Of a DNA stretch of 64,000 nt, positions 37,912 to 47,189 are shown piece by piece. The translations under genes were made by a program, and so were the position numbers. Below the pieces are notes generated by a model, which was given only the letters and a program-made list of their open reading frames with translations, was not told the DNA's origin and did no database searches. Every line of letters starts with the position of its first letter. Within the stretch, counting starts at the first letter, position 1. The stretch comes from Bradyrhizobium sp. NAS80.1 (lineage in GTDB: Bacteria > Pseudomonadota > Alphaproteobacteria > Rhizobiales > Xanthobacteraceae): assembly GCF_001908205.1 (NCBI RefSeq), contig NZ_LGHL01000028.1, positions 1 to 64,000 of the forward strand, read 5' to 3'.

Positions 37912-40680
37912 CTACTCCGCCGCGTCCCGCATCTCCGCACGCTCGGCCCTGGCCGCGCAGAACTTGAACTCCGGGATCTTGCCGAAGGGGTCTAGCGCCG
38001 GATTGGTCAGGAGGTTCGCCGCCGCTTCCGCATAGCAGAACGGCATGAACACCATGTTTTCCGGCACGTCGCGATCGGAGCGGACCTTCACCTCGACTGC
38101 GCCGCGGCGGGTCTCGAGCCGGATGAAATCGCCGGGCGCGAGCTTCTTCCTGCGCATGTCCTTCGGCGACATGAAGGCGACCGCCTCGGGCTCAATCTGG
38201 TCGAGTACCTGGGCACGACGGGTCATCGAGCCAGTGTGCCAATGCTCCAGCACGCGGCCGGTCGAGAGCACCATCGGATACTCGGCGTCGGGCAGCTCAT
38301 CGGGCGGAATGACCTTGGCCGGCACGATCTTGCCGCGGCCGTTCGCAGTCGGGAAGCCCGTGGTGAAGATGATTTCGTTGCCGGGCTTGTTCGGATCATC
38401 GGCCGGATAGGTCACGGCACCTTCTCGCACCAGCCGCTCCCAGCTGATGTTCTTGAGCGACGGCATCAGCTCCGCCATCTCGGTGTAGACCTCGCCGGGG
38501 CCGGAGTAATTCCACGGCAGGCCCATCCGCTTGCCGATCTCCTGGATGATCCAGAGATCCTGCTGCGCATCGCCCGGCGGCTTGATCACCTGACGCGCGA
38601 GCTGCACGCGGCGATCCGTGTTGGTGAATGAGCCCACCTTCTCCGCAAAGGCGGAGGCAGGCAGGATCACATCGGCGTGGAATGCGGTCTCCGTGACAAA
38701 GAGATCCTGCACCACGAGATGATCGAGCATGGCTAGCGCGTGGCGCGCATGCTGGAGATCAGGGTCGGACATCGCGGGATTCTCACCCTCGATATACATG
38801 CCCTTGATCTCGCCGGCATGGATCGCGTTCATGATCTCGACCACCGTCAGGCCGCGCACGGGATCGAGGTCCTGGCCCCACAGCTTCTCGAAGGCTCCGC
38901 GCAGGTCGTCGCGGCCGACCGGCTGATAGTCCGGCAGGAACATCGGGATCAGGCCGGCATCGGAGGCGCCCTGCACGTTGTTCTGGCCGCGCAGCGGATG
39001 CAGGCCCGTGCCGGGACGGCCGACCTGGCCGGTGATCAGCGCGAGTGCGATCAGGCAGCGCGCATTGTCGGTGCCGTGGACGTGCTGGCTGATGCCCATG
39101 CCCCAGAAGATGATCGACGACTTGGCACGCGCGTAGGTCCGTGCCACCTCGCGCAGGGTTTGCGCCGGGATGCCGCAGATCGGCTCCATCTTCTCCGGCG
39201 TGAATTCCTTGATCTTCTCCTTGAGGTCCTCAAAGCCCTCGGTGTAGCCGGCGATGTACTGGTCGTCGGTGAGGCCTTCGGTGATGATCGTGTTGATCAT
39301 CGCGTTCAGCATGGCGACGTCGGCGCCGGGCTTAAATTGCAAATGCTTGGTCGCGTGACGCGACAGCGACTGCCGGCGCGGATCCATGACGAACAGCTTT
39401 GCGCCATTCTGCTTGACCGCGTTCTTGATGAAAGTCGCGGCGACCGGATGGTTCACGGTCGGGTTCGCGCCGATCACCCAGATCACTTCGGCGTCCATCG
39501 CCGCGGAGAACGGCGCCGACACAGCACCCGAGCTCAGGCCTTCGAACAGCGCCGCAACCGACGAGGCGTGGCACAGGCGGGTGCAGTGATCGACGTTGTT
39601 CGAGCCGAAGCCGGTGCGCACCAGCTTCTGGAACAGATAGGCCTCTTCGTTCGAGCCCTTGGCCGAGCCGAAGCCCGCGAGCGCCTTCACGCCCTCCTCA
39701 TCGCGGATCTTGACCAGCCCCTTGGCGGCGATGTCGAGCGCTTCCTCCCAGCTCGCTTCGCGGAAATGCGTGAAGGGATTGGCCGGATCGACCTGGTCGT
39801 TGGGATCCTTCTTCGCATTCGGCAAGCGCACCAGCGGCTTGGTCAGGCGATGCGGATGGTGGATGTAGTCGAAGCCGAAACGACCCTTGACGCAGAGGCG
39901 ATTGTGGTTAGCAGGGCCATCACGGCCTTCCGCATAGATCACCTTCTCGTCCTTGACCTGATAGGTCACCTGGCAGCCGACGCCGCAGAACGGGCAGAGC
40001 GAATCGACCTTGCGGTCCGCATAGGTGACGCGGGTCTGCTTGTCGTCGAGCATCACCGAGGGCATCAACGCGCCGGTCGGGCAGGCCTGCACGCATTCGC
40101 CGCAGGCGACGCAGGTGGACTCACCCATGGGATCGTCGAAGTCGAACACGATTTTCGCGTCGGCATTGCGATAGGCCATGCCGATGACGTCGTTGACCTG
40201 GACCTCACGGCAGGCGCGCACGCACAGACCGCACTGGATGCAGGCATCGAGATTGACGCGCATCGCCGGATGGCTCGCGTCGGCCTCCCAGCGCTCGGCG
40301 GCAGGGAAGCGGCTTTCGGTGACGCCGGTCGCCTCGGCCCAGTGCCAGAATTTGGAATCCGGATCGTGGGAGGTCTCGCGCGCCGGCTGGTCGGCGACGA
40401 GCAGCTCCATCACCATTTTTTGCGCCGACACCGCACGCGCGGACTCGGTCTTCACCTTCATGCCGATCGACGGCGTCCGCATGCAGGACGCAGCGAGCAC
40501 GCGCTCGCCCTCGATCTCGACCATGCAGGCACGGCAATTGCCGTCGGGCCGATAGTCCGGCGCGGGCGAATAGCAGAGATGCGGGATGTCACGGCCCTGA
40601 CGCTTGGCCACCTGCCAGATCGTCTCGCCGGGATTGGCTTCGACCTGCTTGCCGTCGAGCTCGAACGTAATCTTCGTCAT
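37912..40680 (-). CDS. fdsA: FdsA, NAD-dependent formate dehydrogenase alpha (molybdenum) subunit
   Basis: A 922-residue cytoplasmic molybdopterin enzyme oxidising formate to CO2. The N terminus holds a [2Fe-2S] ferredoxin domain (Cys near 36, 49, 52 and 66). Next come [4Fe-4S] motifs CIQCGLCVRAC and CVACGECVQACPTG, then another [4Fe-4S] in CPFCGVGCQ, and the bis-MGD catalytic domain. The metal ligand is a cysteine (DHCTRLCHASS), not selenocysteine. Its ATG overlaps the fdsB stop by 4 nt. The small FdsD subunit gene usual for such operons is not found downstream, where repeats lie instead. FdhD and MoCo genes for it are encoded about 5-10 kb away. Confidence 0.95.
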   Translation of the reverse strand: MTKITFELDGKQVEANPGETIWQVAKRQGRDIPHLCYSPAPDYRPDGNCRACMVEIEGERVLAASCMRTPSIGMKVKTESARAVSAQKMVMELLVADQPARETSHDPDSKFWHWAEATGVTESRFPAAERWEADASHPAMRVNLDACIQCGLCVRACREVQVNDVIGMAYRNADAKIVFDFDDPMGESTCVACGECVQACPTGALMPSVMLDDKQTRVTYADRKVDSLCPFCGVGCQVTYQVKDEKVIYAEGRDGPANHNRLCVKGRFGFDYIHHPHRLTKPLVRLPNAKKDPNDQVDPANPFTHFREASWEEALDIAAKGLVKIRDEEGVKALAGFGSAKGSNEEAYLFQKLVRTGFGSNNVDHCTRLCHASSVAALFEGLSSGAVSAPFSAAMDAEVIWVIGANPTVNHPVAATFIKNAVKQNGAKLFVMDPRRQSLSRHATKHLQFKPGADVAMLNAMINTIITEGLTDDQYIAGYTEGFEDLKEKIKEFTPEKMEPICGIPAQTLREVARTYARAKSSIIFWGMGISQHVHGTDNARCLIALALITGQVGRPGTGLHPLRGQNNVQGASDAGLIPMFLPDYQPVGRDDLRGAFEKLWGQDLDPVRGLTVVEIMNAIHAGEIKGMYIEGENPAMSDPDLQHARHALAMLDHLVVQDLFVTETAFHADVILPASAFAEKVGSFTNTDRRVQLARQVIKPPGDAQQDLWIIQEIGKRMGLPWNYSGPGEVYTEMAELMPSLKNISWERLVREGAVTYPADDPNKPGNEIIFTTGFPTANGRGKIVPAKVIPPDELPDAEYPMVLSTGRVLEHWHTGSMTRRAQVLDQIEPEAVAFMSPKDMRRKKLAPGDFIRLETRRGAVEVKVRSDRDVPENMVFMPFCYAEAAANLLTNPALDPFGKIPEFKFCAARAERAEMRDAAE

Positions 40681-41897
40681 TCGGCCGCTTCCTTGAACTC
40701 GTCAGCGAAATACTTGATCACGGATGTGAGCGGATTGGACGCTGCCTGTCCGAGACCGCAGATCGAGGCATCGCGCATCGCCTGGCTCAATTCCTCCAGC
40801 AACGCCCGGTTCCAGACCGGCCTCTGCATCAGCAGCGCCGCTTTCTGTGTTCCGACGCGGCACGGCGTGCACTGGCCGCAACTCTCGTCCTCGAAAAAGC
40901 GCATCAGGTTCAGCGCCGCGGATCTCACACTGTCCTGTTGCGACAGGATCACGATCGCCGCCGAGCCAATGAAGCAGCCGTATTTCTCCAGCGTGCCGAA
41001 ATCGAGCGGGATGTCGTCCATCGAGGCCGGCAGGATGCCGCCAGATGCACCGCCCGGCAGATAGGCATAGAAATTGTGACCGTCGGCCATGCCGCCGCAA
41101 TATTCGTGGATCAATTCGCGGATCGTGATGCCGGCAGGTGCGAGCTTGACGCCCGGCTCCTTGACCCGGCCGGAGACCGAATAGCTGCGTAAGCCGTGGC
41201 GGCCATTGCGCCCGTGCGAAGTCCACCAGGACGCGCCCTTCTCGACGATATCGCGGACCCAGAACAGCGTCTCGAGATTGTTGATGAGCGTCGGCCTGCC
41301 GAACAGCCCGACCTGGAACGGATAAGGCGGCTTGTGCCGCGGCAGGCCGCGCTTGCCTTCGATGCTCTCGAGCAGCGCCGATTCCTCGCCACAGATATAG
41401 GCGCCGGCGCCGCGCCGAATGTGGATGGTGGGGCCACCCGGCGGGAGCTTGGCGATCTCGATCGGCGCGAGCTTGAGCGCGGCCGGATACTCGTCGCGCA
41501 AGTAGATATAGACGTCCGTGGCATCGACGACATGCGCGGCTATCAGCATTCCCTCGAAGAGGCGATGCACGTCGCGAAGCATGTAGAAGCGGTCCTTGAA
41601 AGTCCCCGGCTCGCCCTCGTCAGCATTGACGACCATCAATCGCGGGCCAGGCTCACCGAGCACGGCGCGCCATTTGCGTCCCGTCGGGAAGCCGGCGCCG
41701 CCCAGTCCGCGAAGGCTGGAATCATCGAGGGTCTTGAGGATGTCCTCCTTGCTGATCCTGCCTGCGCGAAGGTCGCCGAGCAGCTTGTAGCCGCCTTCCT
41801 TCACATAGGCGTCGTAATCGACATAGGCCGGAATGATCGGATCGGTTTCGCCGCGAGTAGCGGTATCAAGCACCTCCGCAGTGGTCGCGTTCAGCAC
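40677..41897 (-). CDS. fdsB: FdsB, formate dehydrogenase NuoF-like (FMN/NADH) part; 3' half of a frameshifted gene
   Basis: About 406 residues homologous to NuoF: FMN/NADH-binding GLGGAGFPTGRKW and NADEGEPGTFKD, RRGAGAYICGEESALL, and the [4Fe-4S] ligands in ESCGQCTPCRVG. It passes electrons from FdsA to NAD+. It has no natural start: the frame opens inside a conserved strand (HHYVLNAT), on a GTG. Reading continues smoothly into the upstream NuoE-like frame if one C is removed from the C6 run at 41922-41927, giving CDSAP followed by VAEVGHHYVLNAT. So 40677-42387 is one fused gene of about 570 residues carrying a +1 shift, or a sequencing error. Confidence 0.9.
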   Translation of the reverse strand: MLNATTAEVLDTATRGETDPIIPAYVDYDAYVKEGGYKLLGDLRAGRISKEDILKTLDDSSLRGLGGAGFPTGRKWRAVLGEPGPRLMVVNADEGEPGTFKDRFYMLRDVHRLFEGMLIAAHVVDATDVYIYLRDEYPAALKLAPIEIAKLPPGGPTIHIRRGAGAYICGEESALLESIEGKRGLPRHKPPYPFQVGLFGRPTLINNLETLFWVRDIVEKGASWWTSHGRNGRHGLRSYSVSGRVKEPGVKLAPAGITIRELIHEYCGGMADGHNFYAYLPGGASGGILPASMDDIPLDFGTLEKYGCFIGSAAIVILSQQDSVRSAALNLMRFFEDESCGQCTPCRVGTQKAALLMQRPVWNRALLEELSQAMRDASICGLGQAASNPLTSVIKYFADEFKEAAE

Positions 41898-42387
41898 ATA
41901 GTGATGTCCGACTTCGGCAACGGGGGGCGCTGTCGCAGAAGCCGACGCAGGGCGCGCGCACGACGCGAATGCCGGGACCGGCTGTGTCCTGCAGCTCTTC
42001 CAGCAGCTTCTCAGCCCCCATCATCGCGCAAGTGATCGAGTCGCAGACGCGGATGGTCAATGGCGGGATATCAGGCTCACCTTCCTTCACCACGTCGAAA
42101 TGCGCATAGAAGGTCGCGGTCTCGAACACCTCGGCGAAGGCAAGCTTCATCTCGTCGGCGAGCGCGGCAAGATGCGCGGCCGAGATCTGGTGATACTTGT
42201 CCTGGATCAGGTGCAGATATTCGATCAGGAGGTCGCGCCGCCGCGGCCTGTCGCCGAGCAACTGCTCGATCTCGTGGGCGGCGGTCGGATCGACCTGCCG
42301 TCCTTTGGGTGTGGCCTTGGCGCGCCGGCGGCCCTCGCCCGGATGCTCGAATTCCCTGACCTTGTGAACGTCGTCGTTGCTACTCAT
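41866..42387 (-). CDS. fdsG: FdsG, formate dehydrogenase NuoE-like ([2Fe-2S]) part; 5' half of a frameshifted gene
   Basis: A NuoE/FdsG-type thioredoxin-like domain with the N-terminal helical bundle (LLIEYLHLIQDKYHQISAAH) and the four [2Fe-2S] cysteines in CDSITC and APCVGFCDSAP. The authentic homology stops right after CDSAP at the C6 run (41922-41927). The remaining 19 or so residues before the stop are out of frame, Arg/Cys-rich and unlike the family. It overlaps the NuoF-like frame by 32 nt. The start is ATG 42387, with only a weak ribosome site. In the intact state this would be the N-terminal half of a NuoE-NuoF fusion. Confidence 0.85.
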   Translation of the reverse strand: MSSNDDVHKVREFEHPGEGRRRAKATPKGRQVDPTAAHEIEQLLGDRPRRRDLLIEYLHLIQDKYHQISAAHLAALADEMKLAFAEVFETATFYAHFDVVKEGEPDIPPLTIRVCDSITCAMMGAEKLLEELQDTAGPGIRVVRAPCVGFCDSAPRCRSRTSLCAERDHCGGA

Positions 42388-42636
42388 GGAAACGTCGCGT
42401 TCTCCTCAAAAGCGCGATGATCTCGGGCGGGATCGCCATCGCAACCCGCCCTCATCTCTAGGCCCGATCGCCGGCCAACCGTGTCGCCGGCGCCCCGCGG
42501 ATCAGGTCTCATTCGACCCAACTCTAGTTGCTGGTATGCCAGATGCAAGAACAATTTAGAACGACTCTATAAGGAGTTAGGGGGCAGGCAGCCGCCCTGC
42601 CATACCCCCTTGCGCAAACTTCGCGCGGAACCTGAA
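42388..42636. promoter_or_regulatory. fds upstream region
   Basis: A 249-nt gap ahead of the fds operon, expected to hold its promoter. An imperfect palindrome around 42528-42549 (TTGC-TGG-TATG-CCA, then TGCAA) is the only notable element; no clear -35/-10 pair was seen. Confidence 0.35.
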
Positions 42637-42921
42637 TCAGGTCTTCTCCATACAATCTTCGATATAGAACCAGCGGTCGTCGTCGATCAGGCCCTTGGCC
42701 TTCACCTCGGCGCGGCACGCCTTCAGCTTGGGCTTGTTGGCCGACCACTTGGCCTTCATGTCCTTCAGCTTCTGCACGGTGAGCTTGATCTTGCCCGGCG
42801 GCTTGGCGGAGTTTGATGCCGCAGGAGCGGGAGCAGCAGGTACGGCTGCGGTCTGCGCCGACGCGGTGTGAAGGCCCGCGGCCAAAAGCATGGCGGCGAG
42901 GCAGATACGGGTGCAAAGCAT
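42637..42921 (-). CDS. Small secreted Lys-rich protein, PsiF-like
   Basis: 94 residues from ATG 42921 (GGGGGA upstream) with a signal peptide ending HTASAQ, an Ala/Pro linker, and a Lys-rich C-terminal part with two cysteines (KLKACRAEVKAKGLIDDDRW, then DCMEKT). The Cys-x(2)-E..KGL..D....C spacing recalls PsiF repeats, but the match is weak. It sits between the oxalate/formate-type carrier and the fds operon. Function unknown. Confidence 0.65.
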   Translation of the reverse strand: MLCTRICLAAMLLAAGLHTASAQTAAVPAAPAPAASNSAKPPGKIKLTVQKLKDMKAKWSANKPKLKACRAEVKAKGLIDDDRWFYIEDCMEKT

Positions 42922-43010
42922 AGGAATCCCCCTTGGTCCCATTCTCTATGATTTGGAAGGCGAACACCGCGGGAAGCTGACGTCAGCTTCCGCGGGCGGC
43001 GGCTTTGCGA

Positions 43011-44663
43011 TCAGAGGATCTTAACCGCGCTCTCGAGCGTCTTGTACACGCCCCACGCCAGCGGAATGCCGACGAAGAGCCAGAACATCGCAGCCTTGAC
43101 GTCGAGGCCGCCAGTGCCGATTCCGAACGAGCCCGTCTGGACCACAGCGGCGCCGGCGTTCGCCGCCTGTAACTTGGCGACCTCAGCCTCGCTCATGTAC
43201 CATTTCGAAGCGACCGGCTTGACCAAATAGTTGCAGATCATGCCCGCGATCAGCATCGCACATAGAATATACATGGTCGTGTTGTAGAGCTGGTCACGCG
43301 GCACGCCCGCCGCGAGCTGGAACTCGCGGATGTAGTTCACGACAACGGGGCCGATGATGCCTGCGGTGGACCACGCCGTCAGCAGCCGGCCGTGGATCGC
43401 GCCGACGAACTGGGTGCCGAACATATCGGCGAGATAGGCGGGCACAGTGGAGAAGCCGCCGCCATACATCGACAGGATGATCCCGAAGCCGAGCACGAAG
43501 AGCAGCTTCGAGCCCATTGCGGCGAAGGTCGGCGCCAGCGCGTAGAGCACGATGCCGAGGATGAAGAACGTATAGTAGGTGTTCTTGCGGCCGATATAGT
43601 CGGACAGCGACGCCCAGACGAAGCGGCCACCAATGTTGAACAGCGACAGCAGGCCGGCGAAGCCCGCCGCGATGCCGGCGATGACGGTCTTCTGCTCGAC
43701 CGAGAGCTGACCAAAGGCAAGCTCCGGATGCCCGATCAGCTTGCCGGCGAAGATTTCCTGGAGCATCGGAGAGGCCATGCCGATCACGCCGATGCCGGCC
43801 GAGACATTCAAGCACAGCACCCACCAGATCAGCCAGAACTGCGGCGTCTTGTGCGCGTTGTCCAGGTGAACGTGATGCTCGGAGATCATCGTCTTCTTCT
43901 CGCTCGGCGGCGTCCAGCCATCGGGCTTCCAGCCGACCGGCGTCACGCGGTAGGCGAATGCGCCGATGATCATGAAGACGAAATAGACCACGCCCATGAC
44001 GACGAAGCTTTGCCACACACCGACGTCGGTCGACGTCTTGAAGTGGTTGATCAGGAGGTTGGCAAACGGTGCGCCGATCATGGCGCCGCCACCGAAACCC
44101 ATGATCGCCATGCCGGTCGCCATGCCGCGGCGATCGGGGAACCATTTGATCAGCGTCGACACCGGCGAGATGTAGCCGAGGCCAAGGCCGATGCCCCCGA
44201 TCACGCCGGAGCCGAGCCACATGATCCAGAGCTGATGCAGATAGATGCCGATGGCGCCGAGGATGAGACCGCCGCACCAGCACAGCGCCGCAACGAAGCC
44301 AGCCTTGCGGGGGCCGGCACGCTCAAGCCAGCCGCCCCACAGAGCGGCAGAGACGCCGAGCACGACGAAGAACAGGGTGAACATCCAGCCGAGGCTTGCG
44401 ACTTTCCAGTCGCAAGTGGTCGTGAAGAGCTCCTGCCACAGCGACATATCCGGACAAGCTTTTGGCGCGGTGATGCCGATCGCGCGCGAGAGCGGCAACC
44501 AGAACACGGAGAAGCCGTAGGCCATGCCGATGCACAGATGAATGCACAGCGCTGCCGGCGGCACCAGCCAGCGATTGAAGCCGGTTTTGGCGATCGTTCG
44601 CTCGCGATCAAGAAAACCCGTGCCAGCGCCCGAAATCGTTCCGGCGCTCTCAATTGTTGTCAT
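43011..44663 (-). CDS. MFS transporter, oxalate/formate antiporter family
   Basis: A 550-residue inner-membrane carrier with about 12 membrane segments plus an extra one at the C terminus. Hallmarks include AYGFSVFWLPLSRAIG, the loop motif FPDRRGMATGMAIMGFGGGA and YGGGFSTVPAYLADMFG, as in OxlT-related carriers. The start at 44663 has GGGGAGGAG at good spacing. A position near formate dehydrogenase genes suggests transport of formate, oxalate or a related carboxylate; the substrate is inferred. Confidence 0.88.
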   Translation of the reverse strand: MTTIESAGTISGAGTGFLDRERTIAKTGFNRWLVPPAALCIHLCIGMAYGFSVFWLPLSRAIGITAPKACPDMSLWQELFTTTCDWKVASLGWMFTLFFVVLGVSAALWGGWLERAGPRKAGFVAALCWCGGLILGAIGIYLHQLWIMWLGSGVIGGIGLGLGYISPVSTLIKWFPDRRGMATGMAIMGFGGGAMIGAPFANLLINHFKTSTDVGVWQSFVVMGVVYFVFMIIGAFAYRVTPVGWKPDGWTPPSEKKTMISEHHVHLDNAHKTPQFWLIWWVLCLNVSAGIGVIGMASPMLQEIFAGKLIGHPELAFGQLSVEQKTVIAGIAAGFAGLLSLFNIGGRFVWASLSDYIGRKNTYYTFFILGIVLYALAPTFAAMGSKLLFVLGFGIILSMYGGGFSTVPAYLADMFGTQFVGAIHGRLLTAWSTAGIIGPVVVNYIREFQLAAGVPRDQLYNTTMYILCAMLIAGMICNYLVKPVASKWYMSEAEVAKLQAANAGAAVVQTGSFGIGTGGLDVKAAMFWLFVGIPLAWGVYKTLESAVKIL

Positions 44664-44910
44664 GTACTCCTCCCCTGCAGCCGCCCCTCTGAGCAGGTCT
44701 GCCGCTACGATCAAATTCCTCAACCCCTTGCGGTGCAGCCATCGGTCCCTGCTGCTCCGCACATCCGACGCGCGCCAGGATCGTCGCGCGCATCCCAAAC
44801 GTTAACCCCTCAAGCGGGGCTCTATGCCCGATACGGCGTGCAGGATTCGTGCGTGGCCCCGTTAATCCGTGTATCGCAGACAAGACTCAACCTCCGCGCC
44901 TGCACGGAGA

Positions 44911-44953
44911 TTTGTCAATTGGGCAGAAGCTGTGGTCGATGTCGATTGACAAA
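44911..44953. promoter_or_regulatory. Long-spaced inverted repeat between tusA and the MFS carrier
   Basis: Perfect 9-nt arms TTTGTCAAT (44911-44919) and ATTGACAAA (44945-44953), 34 bp centre to centre. It lies in the 316-nt gap upstream of the carrier gene and just downstream of tusA, so it may regulate the carrier. The left arm runs into ATTGGGCAGAA, the same 11 bases as in the operator at 36894-36916. Confidence 0.4.
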
Positions 44954-44979
44954 AGGTCGGTATCAGCGCGGTAACGCTC

Positions 44980-45243
44980 TCACGTATGCAGCGCACCATT
45001 GACGCGCTCTATCGAGCCATTCGTCTTTTCTATCAAGAATACGATACGCGCGTCGCTGCGCTCGGTGATCTCCACCGTGTCGCCCGTCTCGCGGATCAGG
45101 TTCGGAATGTCGATCACCGACAAAGGATCGGTGCAGTGCACCTCGAGTTGATCGCCCGGCTGCAACGGCTTCAGCGCCTTGCGCGTCTTTAACGCGGGCA
45201 ACGGGCATTTGAGTCCGGTGAGATCGAGTATCGTTCTTGTCAT
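44980..45243 (-). CDS. tusA: TusA-family sulphurtransferase
   Basis: An 87-residue sulphur carrier with the family motif CPxP in LTGLKCPLPALKTRKAL near residues 9-25, whose Cys carries the persulphide. In E. coli TusA also contributes sulphur to MoCo and formate dehydrogenase maturation. Its place after moeA in the MoCo block supports that role here. It ends the leftward mobB-moeA-tusA unit. Confidence 0.9.
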   Translation of the reverse strand: MTRTILDLTGLKCPLPALKTRKALKPLQPGDQLEVHCTDPLSVIDIPNLIRETGDTVEITERSDARIVFLIEKTNGSIERVNGALHT

Positions 45244-45288
45244 GAGCGCAACATGGCGGGGCCGATGATCGGCGTCAACGCAAGGACT

Positions 45289-46545
45289 TCAGAGCAGATC
45301 GGCATAGGACAAGAAACCTACGGCCTGCCCCGGTTCGACTTGCGTAATGTCCTCGCCGAGTTCAACGAGACCGTCGGTCTCGACCAGAGACGACAACAGC
45401 CCGGCGCCTTCGCGCGGGAAGTTGACCGCTTGCAGCACGCCGTCCTTTCCGCGCCGCAACGAGGCGCGAACGTATTCGCGGCGGCCGATCTTCTTCTTGT
45501 AGGCAAACGCCGCGCGCACGGGAATCGGCGAGAGCGGTTCGGGCAGACCGCCGGCCAGCGCAAGCACGGTCGGCCGCACCACATGGACGAACGTGACGAA
45601 ACTCGCGACGGGATTGCCCGGCAATCCAATCAGCGGCGTGCCGTCGATGATGCCCATCGCCACGGGCCGGCCCGGCTTAATCGCCATCCGCCACAGCACC
45701 AGCGAACCTATGCTCTCGACCGCAGCCTTGACGTGGTCCTCCTCGCCGGTCGAGACGCCGCCGGTGGTGAGGATGAGGTCATGGCTACCTGCAACCTGCT
45801 TCAAACCATTCGCGAGCGAGGTGCGCTCATCGCGCAAGATGCCGAGATCCGAGACCTCGCAGCCGAGCCGGCGCAGCATCGCCATCAGCATGAAGCGGTT
45901 GGAATCGAAGAGCTGCGATGCCGCGCGCGGCTCGCCGGGCGAGGCCAGCTCGTCGCCGGTCGAGAACACGGCAACGCGAATGCGCCTGACGACGTCGAGC
46001 CGGGTCAGGCCGAACGCCGCGGCGAGCGCGACATGCTGCGGCCGCAACCGTTGCCCGGCGCGCAGCGCAACGTGCCCTTCGGGAATGTCCTCGCCCGCGG
46101 GGCGGACATTGGCGCCCGGCCTCAGCCCCGGCGGCAGCACGATTCGGCCGGCATCATCGATGCGGACATCTTCCTGCATGAAGACGGTTTCGGCATCCGG
46201 CGGCGTCGGCGCGCCCGTGAAAATGCGCGCGGTATGGCCGGGCTTGATCGGTGCTTGCGCGAGGCCGCCGGCCTGGATACGGCCGTCGAGCGGGAACGCC
46301 TGTTCGGCGCTATCAGGAAGATCGGCGTTACGCACGGCATAGCCGTCGACAGCGGAATTGGTGAAAGGCGGCAGCGGCAGGGGCGCTGCGATATCGTGCG
46401 CCAGCACGCGTCCATCGGCATCGACGAGCGCCACGGTTTCGACATCGGCAATCGCGTTGACGCGGGTCGTGATCAGGCCAACGGCCTCGTCGACCGACAT
46501 CATCGGGCCGCCGAAGGCAAAGCAATCATCAGACAGTTGCGCCAT
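45289..46545 (-). CDS. moeA: MoeA, molybdopterin molybdenumtransferase
   Basis: A 418-residue enzyme inserting molybdate into adenylylated molybdopterin. The conserved PFTNSAVDGYAVR, the VFSTGDELASPGE element, TTGGVSTGEEDHVKAA and PLIGLPGNPVASF are all present, as in canonical MoeA. It starts 9 nt after mobB and ends 45 nt before tusA, one leftward unit. It is the canonical member among three MoeA-like proteins in this window. Confidence 0.94.
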   Translation of the reverse strand: MAQLSDDCFAFGGPMMSVDEAVGLITTRVNAIADVETVALVDADGRVLAHDIAAPLPLPPFTNSAVDGYAVRNADLPDSAEQAFPLDGRIQAGGLAQAPIKPGHTARIFTGAPTPPDAETVFMQEDVRIDDAGRIVLPPGLRPGANVRPAGEDIPEGHVALRAGQRLRPQHVALAAAFGLTRLDVVRRIRVAVFSTGDELASPGEPRAASQLFDSNRFMLMAMLRRLGCEVSDLGILRDERTSLANGLKQVAGSHDLILTTGGVSTGEEDHVKAAVESIGSLVLWRMAIKPGRPVAMGIIDGTPLIGLPGNPVASFVTFVHVVRPTVLALAGGLPEPLSPIPVRAAFAYKKKIGRREYVRASLRRGKDGVLQAVNFPREGAGLLSSLVETDGLVELGEDITQVEPGQAVGFLSYADLL

Positions 46546-46554
46546 GGTGCCTCG

Positions 46555-47082
46555 TCAGCGCATTGCCGCGCTTTTTGCCACCGCTTCCTCGACCGGCATG
46601 GCTGCGCGCAGCACCAGGGCCGCGACGGCCGGGATATCGTCGAGATGGACAGTGGGCAGCCGGGTTTCAATCGCGATGTCGGTCGCGATCCCGACAATCC
46701 CGGGGTCATCGGGAAACAGCAGCGGCTTGTCGTTGGCGGCGCGGTGCACCTCGATCTTGTTATGCGGCTCGCGCTTGAAACCCTCGACCACGACGAGATC
46801 GACCGCGGAGAGCTTGCCGAGCAGTTCCGGCAGCCGCGGCTCCGCCGCGCCCCGCAACTCATGCATCAAGGCCCAGCGGTTTGAGGAAGCAACCAGCACC
46901 TCGGCCGCGCCCGCCTCACGATGGCGCCAGGAATCCTTGCCGGGCACATCGACGTCGAACCGGTGATGCGCATGCTTGATCACGGAGACGCGCAGACCTT
47001 GCGCGTTGAAATGCGGAATCAGCCGCGTCAACAGCGTGGTCTTGCCCGCACCGCTCCAGCCTGCAAGGCCGATGACTTTCAT
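46555..47082 (-). CDS. mobB: MobB, molybdopterin-guanine dinucleotide biosynthesis GTPase
   Basis: A 175-residue P-loop GTP-binding protein with Walker A GWSGAGKTTLL near residues 6-16, HAHHRFDVDVPGKDSWRHR near 37-55, and VDLVVVEGFKREPHNKIEVH. It supports MobA in forming the bis-MGD cofactor. The start at ATG 47082 has GGAGATCGAG upstream; longer forms are unsupported. It is the first gene of mobB-moeA-tusA and is divergent from fdhD. Confidence 0.93.
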   Translation of the reverse strand: MKVIGLAGWSGAGKTTLLTRLIPHFNAQGLRVSVIKHAHHRFDVDVPGKDSWRHREAGAAEVLVASSNRWALMHELRGAAEPRLPELLGKLSAVDLVVVEGFKREPHNKIEVHRAANDKPLLFPDDPGIVGIATDIAIETRLPTVHLDDIPAVAALVLRAAMPVEEAVAKSAAMR

Positions 47083-47189
47083 AACAGCTCGATCTCCGCC
47101 AGCCATATCTCGCGACTGGAACCGCCTACTCAATCACAGTGGGCATGCTTATATCGGCTTGAGCCGAATGTCATGCTAACGTCGCAACC

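Noticed and set aside
42533..42548. A sigma-54-like GG-N10-GC element (TGGTATGCCAGATGCA)
   Set aside because: It points rightward where no gene follows, and misses consensus bases; the leftward fds operon would not be served.
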